A stretch of DNA of 64,000 nucleotides, taken from contig JAKZAP010000014.1 in the NCBI GenBank assembly GCA_023053575.1, positions 14,658,938-14,722,937 on the forward strand. The letters are read 5' to 3'. The notes under the pieces are model-generated. The model searched no databases, was not told the origin of the DNA, and was given only the letters and a program-made list of their open reading frames with translations. Position 1 is the first letter of the stretch. Every line of letters starts with the position of its first letter. This document shows positions 11,601 through 23,600 of this stretch, in pieces. Source of the DNA: Branchinecta lynchi (Eukaryota > Arthropoda > Branchiopoda > Anostraca > Branchinectidae). The position numbers and the translations under genes are program-made.

Positions 11601-14600
11601 CATTGCTTTGTGGATAACTAATGTCTGGTCACTGACTCTGCTGCATCCCATTCGTACTTCCAGGCTTTCGGTGACCATTCGTTGTCCAACTTAACTTTAA
11701 AGGCATTTATTGCTTCTGCATTAACAGTATAAAGGAGTTCCGATTGTTAATCACACGGGTTGTGAACAGCTAGTTTCTAGCTTGAATACTAGTGGATGGC
11801 TAGATGTTCTTCTTCGTGTGACCTCTACCGATGAAACATTTGTAGCCTGTGTTGTTGTATAATAGATGTATGAAAAAATTGCATGTAATACTATGTATTA
11901 GTAAAAAATACTATCCTTTAATGTGCCTCAGACTGGTCCAATCTTAAGTAGTAGTATCCAGTAGCATCCTGTCTTGCCATAGTAGCATCCAGTCTTGCTG
12001 ATAGTAGCATGCAATAGAATGCAGTACCACGGTAGCCTTGAAGTAGAACCACCTAGTAGCATCAGTTAGTACTGCATGCTACTTTTCTGTACAACTTCAT
12101 ACTACTGTTTTGAGACAAATTTTTCATCGGGAATTTTCCTCACTGATGTGTTGAAGTTGACCAGTTGAGGCATTACTTGTTTGTCAATTCTTTCAAATGT
12201 TTGAATTGCATCTCCTCTTCTTCTTCTGTATTTAATGAACAGAAAATATTCTATGACGTTTTTAGTAGCTGCGTTCGTTGCACTCCGGGCTGTCTCTGGT
12301 GTTTAGTCACCAGTGTCTGGTTCTTCTCTTTTCTTTTTTTGTTCCCTCCTCCTCCACTCAGTGACACAAGTGTGGCACTTACTCTTTCTATTTTTACTTT
12401 AAAATTATATTATCTTTACAATTCTATTCATAACTTAACAATTACCTTAATCCTTTACTTTTTACAAAAAAAAAAAAAAAAAAAACTATTAAAAATCAAA
12501 ATCAATGAAAATCATTCAAAATGATTACTGTAACATGAAAACGAGTCAAAACACACACTAACCGAACAAAAAACAAAACAGAAGAGCACAACCCACGCCG
12601 AAAGGTGCCCTTCCGCCATAGGGCACCTCTACTGTGGTGGCAAAAACAACTATATACAAAACAAAACCGCGACTCGAATTCTTTTACAATAAAAAAAACA
12701 TCTTTTACAATCTTAAAACGCGTTCTTTTGGTTCACCAGGTGAGTTGATGAAAACTGGCTAACTCCTCGCTGAAGCCAGGCTACCGAGCAGGTTCTGGTT
12801 AGTCCGCACCGGTGAGATAAAACCGGACACTGGATAGTTCAAAAACGGCCCATAAGACTGGTGAGAAGTCACCAGTGGATGCAAAAACTGCTTATAAGAA
12901 AAACCGGAGACCACCGGTGAGAACTCCCGTGACAAAGAACGCAGCTAGTGTCATGTTTTCGGGACACAAATGGTTATCGTTATTGGGAGCGGCTTACCTG
13001 CAATGGTCATCCTCTCGGACTTCATCTGCACTTCGACCACGCGGTCTCCCTCTGGACAATTCCTGAGCTTCTCAATGATTTTGTCAACAAGTTCGGATCG
13101 GTTCGCTGCCTGAATTCCCACATGGTCGCCCGGCTCGAAATACACTGACTCCTCTGGTTGCCATGAAAAGACGATCTTCAAGGTTTCCAGACTAGAAGAA
13201 ATGATTTACGTTGACAAAAAAACGGGCTCTCAAAACGTACAAACAAAAAATCGGTCAAAATCTTAAAGGACCTGTCTTACCTATAATTCTAATGCAACCT
13301 ACTTCCATAATGATTCCATATGTTTCTAAACCCGGAGACCCCAATTTCGTACGGTACATTCTACCCCCTTAAACAACGCTGACTTTCTCACCTTCGCTAC
13401 GCTACCTTTGCTACCTTCGATATGTGTATCGCACTGTCGACGGTTGTCTGCGAAAAAAACCGTTATATAAAGTGTTTCCCTGGTTTCGCTACAAGTCAAC
13501 GGGTCTCGGAAAAGGCTTAAACCAGCCAAAACGGTGGGTTATTTGTTGAAAGCACAGCCTAGTTTTAAGGTATTCAAATATTTGAAAATACTGTAAGCTG
13601 AAGAGAAAATAGTGCGAGGGGTCCTTTAAAGCAGATGTAAACTGTAACTTCCATTGCATGATGAGCTGTAGGTGCTTGGCTGCCAACCAAATTATTCTTC
13701 GAACTCCGCTCCAAATTCCCACCGATAAAGTGCGTGCTTCAGCTTCCGTGCTACTTCAGCTTTCCGCTAGTAGCAGCCAATACCAAACCCATTACCAGTC
13801 GATCGTAATAATTACTGTGAAAACAACTGTACTTGCTTTCTGCAAAGCTAACACCATCAGATACTATCTTCAGATATAGGCAATCGAATCCACCCTTTTT
13901 AGCAACGAGTCTGTCAATCACGCCCGCTCATTGTTTGTTGACCTTCACCGGTTTCTCAAGCAGACTATGGAGCATCGGAAATACATCTGAGAGTAAGGAG
14001 AGGAGACACAGTACTTTGGTTTTGGTTTTTATAATATTGTGATAAGAATTCGTGTCGTGAGTATTGTTTTACCATCATTTTTATTTTTCCCGCCATGGCC
14101 CCTCAGGCTGTTTAGCGAAATAAATTCGTTCATTCGTCTATGGATGTAGATAGTCAGGGCAGCCGATTCCTATACAGGAGATCTTGGATTGTCACATAAG
14201 ATCGGGGTGTTGAGGACCTTTGCGCTGGCTCAGCGATTTCGCTTGACAACCTTGTCACAAGCATATAGTATATATCAACGGATGGCATGCTGCTTCCAAA
14301 AGTTCCAAAATATAACTGTCACAAGTCAGGGAAACTGCACTTACCGATCCGCTTCTGGTGTTAGATTTTCGCACGAAACCAAATTGAGGAGCATCATCTG
14401 GCGCATGTGAAGACTACCAAGGGCTACAAAAAATCGGAATAATACACTCGTAATATACATTTTTATAATTTAATGCACTTTACCTCTCGTTTCTACTGAA
14501 CTAATGACGTTAAATACACTAATAAACTAACTAAGTTCAAAATACACCGGTGATATATATATACAAGTATTTAAAAGCTATTACGCCACATATAGAACAA

Positions 14601-17600
14601 TCGCAAATCACAAACAACCTCACTTTATCGCTCGTTCTTAACGTAATGTCACCTACCGACTTTCTACTGAAGTAATAAGGCTAAATACACTAATAAACTA
14701 ACAAAGTTCGAATACGCCGGTGATCCTAGGGAAGAACAAAAAACGTCACTAAACAAATCCTCAAAAAATTGACTCAAATACTATGTAAGCCAATAAACAA
14801 CGTTTGTTGTGGTAGCGTTTCTGGTTCAATACTGTTGATGGGATTTTTAACTCTGATCAGTTCGACTGCTCAAATTGAAAGCCTCTTCTCTTGCTTCGTA
14901 TTATTATATTCTTTGAGCCCAAGCTGACTCTGAAACATATATTCTGGGTATGCACACGGCTCTTCTTCGTCGGCAGGAAGAGTTACTCATCAAGAGTATT
15001 AACAAGTATATGACTGAAAATTAGCACAAGTGGTGCAAGATACAAGCGATGTTTCGTTTGGTAAGGGTATAATTTTGTTATCTTGAAAGAAAGAACATGA
15101 GTAAAAATCAGCTTAATTCACTGATTCTCGCACTGTCGCAACATTTACATTTACTGCTTCACAACAGTTGCACAAGACGCCGTATTTCAATAGATGTTTG
15201 ATAAAACAGTGTCTGATGATATAGAATATTTCCGTTTTGACTTTTAAAGAATCCCTATTACTTATTCCGTCTTTTCTATTATCCCAACTCCACTATAGGC
15301 GTTTTTCTGCGACACATCTGTGGGCCATACACTCCTGGTGTTTGTCGCGGAAACGCGATTGTGTGCCATACAGTCGAGTCACAAGTTGAAACTAACGGAA
15401 ACGCCGTTATGACTATTTTTGGGGCAGTTATTTCAAATCTCCGAAAACAAAAATTAAATTCAGATAAAATCTTAACAAAGACAACTTAAGGCATTCCGTG
15501 CAAAAAGGATCTTGAGTTCTATGTCTACATGCTTCAGAAAGTAGTTAATTTTATTGTTTGGACATTATTTTGCTGCTAAATTTGAATTTCCCGCCAGAAA
15601 CGAGCCACAAAATCGACAATCACCTCGGCAGTTGTTTGTTGAATGTGAACCACAAAGCTACCAGCATACATCTTGTTGGTCGCGGAAACACACTTGTGGG
15701 CCGGACAAAAATCACGGAAACGCTCTTTCCGAGCCACAATCGACCCACAAACTGTTCGTCGGAGCATGGAAAAACGCCTTATGGTATTAGAAGCTTCAAG
15801 TCGGAATTGTGGATACGAGTTGACAAGCGCCAACAATAAAATCGCTAATTTCACGTGGCAAGTATTGGTTTTTTCGAAAAATAATATTCCTGGACCAGTT
15901 TATCGTGAAAATATCATTTCTAGTACGAGTTTCGCTTCAAATGTATTTTTGTTTTTAGTTTAACTGCAAACCATGATTAGCATTTGTTTCAGAGCGATGT
16001 ACAGGATTTACACAACCTCGAACCTGGCCTGAAAAGGTTGGAAGGAAATTTCATTCCAGTCCTAAATAGGCCTTAACTGTCAAGAAGGGAACCCTGAGTG
16101 ACCCAGGACCTAAATCCATGGCATTTCCAATATCCTTGGCAGGGGTAGGAAAATCTATGTTTCATGGATAATTCCATGGCGGTGGCAACCCTGCCAACAC
16201 CGCAACTGAGTTTCCACCCGGTTTTGGACTGCACATAAATTTCCTTGTAAGATTTTGAGGCCAAGTTCGAGGTCATATAAATTCGAGGCTGCATACCCCT
16301 CCTGTACACTTTTTTCATCTAAACATAATTTTTGTTTTCTAGATTAATGTTGCAACCAAGATTGGTATTGTTTTACAGAAATATAATACTGTCAACAGAT
16401 GGTTGCGTTATGTGCACATCCCTGTGTGACTGTTCCTAAACTTCTGACGGAGCGAACCCGGAAAAACTTGCACGACCTGCCGACTGACAGATGACAGTCC
16501 CAGGAACAATATGAAGCAATAAATGATCTTATCATACCGAACAGGACATATTGCGGCTTGCCAGGAGCTGATGACACTTACCTTTGCAAATCTGTTCTTC
16601 CCTTGGGACCTCGTCTTCTACCATTGCAAACTGGACTGTAGATTCGTCCTTCTTCTTTGATCGCATCTGGGCCTGGACATCAATGAAGGTGTCTTGGATG
16701 CAAAACGTGTCGCAAGCCACCTAGCAACAAAAGGGTGTCAGGTGAGACCATACGTAGTCTACACTAAAGCTTGTGGTAGATCACAAACAAAAATCTACGC
16801 AAGAACGAAACGGGGAAAATCCAGAAGAAACGGTCCCCATGCGATATTCCCAAATAAATGAACCTTCCAAGACTTTGTAGGATATATTCATAAATATTTC
16901 CTTATTCAACCTCAATACCTAATCCTTAGTAAGTTAACATCTGTAAACCGCATCTGCTATGTCCCAACTCAAAAAGTCTGCATAAACAAGACCAAAGGTT
17001 TCGATGGGATCCCAAAAATTTAAATATTTGATCCAGACAATTGGGTCTTATAGAGATCCGGTCTTCGTTCCGATTTCAGCCGGATTCGTGGCGAAAGATG
17101 TGTCCAGGTAGATAATGATTGTCATACAAGAGTTCAGTATGTCTTCTTAACCATAAACCGAACAGATAATGAAATTCATATAAAACTTTTACTTTTAACA
17201 AATTTTCAGGTTTTGGCCGGATTCCGGGCGATCTACTTGTCCGGCGAGAAAATAATTTTCATATTAGGATTCAGCATGTTTCCCTATCCTTAAATCGAAC
17301 CTCTAATCAACGTCAGAATAAACTTTTATTTTTGACAAATTTTCCGTTTTTTTCCGGATTCCGGGTGAACTACGTATCCGGTGAGAAAAGAATTTTCATA
17401 TTCGGACTCAACATATCTCGATACCCCTGAATCGGACATCTAGGCATGGGCACTGTTCTGTTTTTGCATTCAAACAGGAACAGGTAGAAACAGGTCACAT
17501 AAGAACAGAAACAGAAAGAAAACAGGAAAGTTGAAAACAGGTCCTGTTCTGTTTTAACAGAAATGATGACTTCGAAAACAGAAACAGCTGTTAAACAGGC

Positions 17601-20600
17601 GAAAAAAAACAGAACCGGCTGTTTAAAACAGTTTTTTTTTTTGATTTCCCGTATTTTTGTATTATGTTTATGGCAGAGTTCACCTATAATTTGCCTTGTA
17701 CCATGAAGTATCTTAAATAGTTCTTCCTTGCACCGCACAGATGCCTTTCTTCGAGTTCATTTCATGAATTACACTTTTTCCCGATGGAAAATGAGCCATG
17801 CAAGTTTCGTTTGTCTTAACAACAAATTTCACATAGCCGACCTTTCCACTTGGACTGTTTGTTATAGTGATCGGTAATAAACTAAAGTTTACGGATCATA
17901 CAAACTCAAAGTTAAGCAAGCTTCACTTCGTGACAGTGGTTGGTGATGATGGTAATTTTTTTTTGTGAGGGGAGGGTCGCGAGGGATCCATGTTCAATCA
18001 GATTACCGAATAGCTTTTCCTCGGTGGTTTCTTTTGAGCATGGTCATACAAGGCTCAAAACGCGCGGATTTCTCGGCTGAATGTGAGTCTACTATTCTGC
18101 GAAAATCCGTGAAACGGAGTTACACTTTCATCATCAAGTTGAAAAAATCTCAAGTTTTCCGTATAGAACTGAGGGTGTGCCAAAAATACTGTCAGGAATT
18201 CCAGTTATCGTTTGTTTACATCATGAACCGGTGCGGATGTTGTGATGTCGCTAAGCTAGTTTCAGCCTTTCTAGCCTTTTTGAAGTTGAAAGTACTAGTC
18301 TTTTGAAATCACATTTAACTTCGCTGAACAGATAATACGTCATGTGAATCCTTCTTGGTGGTCACATGTTCGGTTTTACTGGAAAGTTCATTAATGAACA
18401 CTCCATTCTTGCGGCCGTGATAGCCGGTTTTCCGTTCTCGGTTTTCACCGTTTTATTTTGGCATTCTTATCTCGTGAACCATGACAGATACTAGTTTGAA
18501 ACTTGGTGTACTTGTGGGCCTTGGGGTCTAGTTGTCAGTTTTGGGATTCAACCCCCGATAAACTCTCAGTTCAAGGGCAATTGGTCACAATTCCCCCAGT
18601 GACTAATGTTTCCTTTAAAGTTTAACCTAAAAAGGCTGGGATAGGACAATCTAGTTATCCATCACTTATTCACTTAAAACAGCTTGAAGAGCCGCTGAAA
18701 ATGCGTTACTTCGTTCTTCCGCTATTCACGAATAATTGTTTTTCAAATAGTGGAATTTCCGTGTGATCTGTGGTACCTCTATGCGCTTGTATTTTTGTTG
18801 CACCCCTTACGAGAAAGATTTATGAATTTTCTTTTGTTCCGGCACTAAACAATCTTCACCAATCTCACCACTGCCCAACGAAAAGCAGCGTTTGTATTTA
18901 GATTAAAATTTCCCGAGTCATAGTAGAATTTGCGTTGTGGGGACGCCGCACATATTCTGAACGTCATAACTAGAGCAGATAGTGGAAAATAAAAAATTCC
19001 CTTTGTAGAATCCCAATAATTCAGTATGTTTAATGAAAAGACATAAAAATTAGTTGGCTTTTCAGTTAAATTTTAAAGGCTTATCACTGTTTTGCGAATT
19101 CTGTGCAACTGGGCCCGGATTGCCCAGAGTAAATTGCCTGACCAAATTCGCAAACTTGCTAATCATGCCTGGTACTAAGGTTGAAATTTGGAATACATGA
19201 ACATCATTGTCCAGATGGGTCTTTGGACCCACCCAAAGACCCATCTAGATGTATCTTTCGGTGATACTCCACACCCCCCCCCCCCCACATCCAAACGCTG
19301 GTAACTGGGCCCATATTGACCAATGAATTAAAAGTCAAGGGCGAATGGTTATTAGGCTGTTCGTACACAATATATGATACAGAGCTGGGCGAATCCGAAT
19401 CCGGATTCAGATTCGAATCCAGGATTCGTCCTTTTGGCCGGATTCGAATCTTCTGCTTCTCAGGCTGGATTCGCTTCCGGACTTGGATTCCAAACCCTCA
19501 ATCTTACGAATCCGCTCAAATTTCTATTCTACATCCTTTCAGTTTCCGTTTTCCCAATTTTTACGCAGTGGGCTTTAGACAATCAAATTTGTTTGGTGTC
19601 CACCACCAAGTATGTTAAGTAATCTATCACATTATCTGATTACCTGAAATATCAGTGTTGTTTGTCACCTCTGATTTTTAACTATAACCTATGAACATGA
19701 TTTAATTTTTGGTAAGGTCGTATTCGAATCCGGATTCAATTTCGGATTCGAATCCTCAGCATGAAATGGTGGATTAGGATTCGTACCTAGCCCTGGATTC
19801 GGATTCGAATCCTTTCATGATCGGATTCACCCATCTCTTATATGATATACGTTTTACTTTTACACATTACGTTTGAGCGCTTGCGCACTTTTTATATTGG
19901 ACCCGAAGACGGCTGCTGCCACGAAGGGTCGGCGGAAAGCTGCAACAGTAGTCTAAGACTTAGCTGACTACGTATCCATTTAGCTCAGTCAAATGCAATT
20001 CGCCGTCAGCTTGAGCTGAATAAATATTTACAGTATCCTAAGTTCCCATTTTTTGCTGTTTTCCTACTATTGCTTGATTCTTGCTCAATATTTTTGATAG
20101 CCGTCATCGCATCCACATTTCGCGTGGGTCACTGGTAAGGTTGAAAAATTGGCCTCTTTTGGAATGTGGCATTTCGAAATGATCCAAATCTTGAGTTAAA
20201 AGATTTGCTGTATAGATAAGGCGGGTTGCCCCCCGAAAAACAGATTTGGCTGTTTAAACAGGTAAACAAAAAACAGGAACAGGATACACCAAAACAGAAC
20301 AGAACAGGTGAGAAAAAAACAGCTGGCTTCAAAACAGCTGTTCTGTTTATTTTGGGTCCCTGAAACAGAAAACAGTAAACAATAAAATAGGAGGAAAAAA
20401 CAGAAACAGAAAACAGGAACAGTGCCCATGCCTACGGACATCTAATCAACTTCAGATAAAACTTTTACTTTTAACAAACTTTCCGGTTTTGGCCGGATTC
20501 CGGGTCAACTAGTTGTCCGGTGAGAAAATGGTTTTCATATCCGTGTTCAGCATGTCTTCTTATCTCTTAATCAACTATCTCATTAGCTTAAAAAAAAAAT

Positions 20601-23600
20601 CGCCCTTTAATTTGACCCCCCCCCCCCTTAAATATGCAGCTATGAGGCCCATCTACGGACTCGACCTTTTCCTTAACGGCAAAGAATCCTCACACCAAGT
20701 TTCATCAAGATATCTCGTTTCCTTCCAGAGTTATCGTGCTGACAGACGGACGGACGGACAACTTTTGCGAAGTCATAGGTATCCCTCTACTTACGTTTTA
20801 GGATCCCAAAACAGTTCACATAGGCAGTACGCGCAGACCCACGCATTTAAGGGAATCTTGCAAAAGGCGAGTAAGCTGAAGAAACACAACAGACCATCCT
20901 ATCAATTACAAGAAGCGGCTGGATATACATAAACCACGGATTCCGTGAACTGTTATCTTTACAGGATTAGGGAAAAACCTTCATCTTTCAGATATACCAT
21001 GGGGGTGAGCTACGGGTGTGTTGAATAGCAGTAAAAGCAGAACAGCTTACCTTGTAAGTATCGTACGCCCACTTTTTGAAGGTCTGCTCTTGTCCACTCA
21101 GTTCATCACCGCACTCGACCTCTTTCAACCTCTCAGCTCCAAGGCCAGCCAAGAGGGAGTCTACATGCTTTCCAAAGGAGCAGAATTTTGGGTAGGCCGA
21201 GATCCAAGAGCGAAAACGCTGAACCTGAAATGAGACAAATTGAAAAAAAACCTTTTTGGTCGGTGCTGAGAAGGAATTATTTAGATAGTGGTGGAGAGTA
21301 ATCAGGGATTTGCGGGTGTCCCCAGTTTAAGCCCAGACCGTGAGTAGAGCTCGGAGTTAAAGGGTAGGAAAAGTAGGAAAAAAATGGAGAAGAAGGTAAG
21401 AAGGAAAATAGGGTTGGTGGATTCAAATCGATTTTTGTTACCGATCGCGGTCCTTCTAAGTACTCCTTGAGCCCTGATTGGAAAAAATGTGTTAAAACCC
21501 AGGGTTGGTCACCAAGAACCAGGGTGTACGAGTTACTTCAGGATACTTTGGGTTACTAAGGGTTACATTGCATTGGGTTACATTGGGGTACTTTGGGTTA
21601 AATTAGGTTACTTTGAGATACTTTCGGGTTACTTTCCAGGGTGTACGAAGTTACTTTTGGTGACCAACCCTGGGTTAAAACAATGGCTAAAAACGGAAAG
21701 TCAGCTACGATGTTTGAAGCTGTCACAGTCACATCTTTCAGTCCGTAGTACGGGGGGGGGGGGGGGGGGGGGGGGGGAGGGGGTCGACCGATGGGACTCT
21801 TGCGGTTCTCAATCCTCTGCATACGCAGAAAGAACCGATGCTAGTGTCCATTTTGCTGCTTGAATTACAGAACTTAACTAGCTCAGCGACCCCAATGCAG
21901 TTAAAGTTGGGGGTGGGGTAGTGACTTTTTCCCCATGCTGGGATAGTCACTAATAAGAATGTTTTAGATGAACTCCTGCTGGATCACTTATCCCACTTCT
22001 TTCTGGCAATGAAGTGGTTTGCTAACTATCACCACAAACCTCTCGGTGACTCGGTTGGCAGCGCGACGGCCCTGACAGCCGGAGGTCGTGGTTTAAGAGC
22101 CCACCCAAGGAACGTTTTGGTCTTTCAGTCCATTAGTTTACATTATACCCCAGCAAATGCACCTTTGCATATCTCAACACTAGAAACAGTTAACACCACG
22201 GATATTTTAAACGAAACTTATGGTGGTCTACCCTCGTTTGGGGAGCTTAAGAGGAAAGCTGTGTTTTTGGTCCTGTCTAGGATCATCAGCTCGACTAATC
22301 CACTCCTTTTGGTGCTTTCTGTGCCTTACTTTAGGCTCTCTCTTCCACTGCAGAAGTGGACACATGTGTCCGGTTGAGAGCTAATTTGTTGCTGTTGTTT
22401 TTGCTTTTATTTTGTTGTTTATTTTTGTGTTTATGGCCCCTGTTGGTCGTTGAAGAAATAACATAAAATAAATATGAAGATATGAGACAAGTTCGGCACA
22501 AGCATCAACGCCTTTCTCCATTTCACGGGCTAATCCGTTTGTTCGGTTGATCTATTTTTTTTTTTTTTTTTGTACTAGTGTTGTTTCTTTTTCTGTTTTT
22601 TTATTTTGTTTCTTTCTTTCTTCACTCCGCTATCCCTCGCATTGTTTTTGTGCAGTGGGTTGTAAATAAATTATTATTATTATTACAGAAAAATTAACTT
22701 ACCTAACGTTCGTCAACGGCTTGTTTGCAAGCGAAACTTCCTTGTTGTCGGTGATTGGGCATGGAATGTCCAAAGAAGTCTCGTCAGTCATCTTCTTTCT
22801 TTCGTGCAGCTTCCGTGCCATGAGCTATAAAAGAAATCAACATACCGACAAGCCTTACCGCCAAATTTAATAATAAACTAACACAAGCGTCAACGATCTA
22901 AAAAAAAAAATCGAGAAATCCAGGTAGAAGCTTTTAGTACAGTAGCTTACCTAGAACCATTTCCCTGGTATCTTAAAGTCCACAAATAAAAGTGTAATCC
23001 GTGAGGTAGTTTCTTTCGTTTTGAATGCAATGAAAAGAAGAAAATAGTTTGTGTTTCATTATTAGTGTTATAAATTGTTGTTGGCGCTTCAGGAATCTGT
23101 TGTATGGCCGTATTAGGCTTTTACCAATAAATTATTATTTAAACTATTTTTATGCGAAGTCGACGAGAGCAAAAATTAAAAGTATCGACGCTATCTGCTT
23201 ATTTGTCGAAGGAGATCCAGTGGACGATTGTGACTGCAACCAATAACTCCAAAAATAGTGTAAGTAACCGCTCATGGGGTAAGTGTACAGAGGTAAGGCG
23301 TTATCGCCATTGAGCAAGTTCAAAGAAGAGCAACAAAAACAGTGCCAGCCATTCGCCATCTGCCTTATGAAAACCGGCTTGAAAAACTACGATTACTCAG
23401 TTTATCTTACAGATTTCTTCGAGGTGGTTTGATCGAAACTTTTATTATTTGACATAGTTGTTATGATAATATTAGGCCTGATGATGTCTTCGCTTTCAAT
23501 CACAAGGGTCTCAGAGGACACAACTTGAAACTGAGTGGTAAGAGATTCGGAAAAGACATCGGAACATGGAGCTTTAGAAACCGAATAGTAGGATATTGGA

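Larger units (their letters stand above)
17441..20434. mobile_element. Non-autonomous hAT-type element 2
   Basis: Inverted ends TAGGCATGGGCACTGTTC / GAACAGTGCCCATGCCTA with an identical 8-bp duplication CGGACATC (17433-17440, 20435-20442). Subterminal CAGGAACAG/CTGTTTCTG mixtures resemble hAT 1. No transposase. It contains MITE-A copy 4 and a smaller hAT MITE, and is itself inserted in a 135-bp-unit element. Confidence 0.9.
16985..20815 (+). mobile_element. GGGATCCC-bounded unit-repeat element, copy X, split by hAT 2
   Basis: Starts ACCAAAGGTTTCGATGGGATCCC; ends CTTACGTTTTAGGATCCC. Between them are ~135-bp units carrying TTTGGCCGGATTCCGGG..ACTAGTTGTCCGG at 17071, 17208, 17343 and, after the hAT insertion, near 20485. 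Then comes an end module with TCATCAAGATATCTCG and GACAGACGGACGGAC. Related copies are at 38529-39095 and 43670-44715. No coding capacity seen. Confidence 0.7.

Noticed and set aside
12165..12524. 119-codon open frame ending in a lysine run
   Set aside because: The lysines come from a long A tract and the rest has no domain similarity. Probably chance.
20513..20932. 139-codon open frame with RADRRTDGQ, recurring near 44656
   Set aside because: It is the end module of the GGGATCCC-bounded repeat (GACAGACGGACGGAC), present in several copies with different frames open.
21489..21863. 124-codon open frame with a glycine run
   Set aside because: It crosses a hAT MITE and a G homopolymer; the glycines come from the G run.
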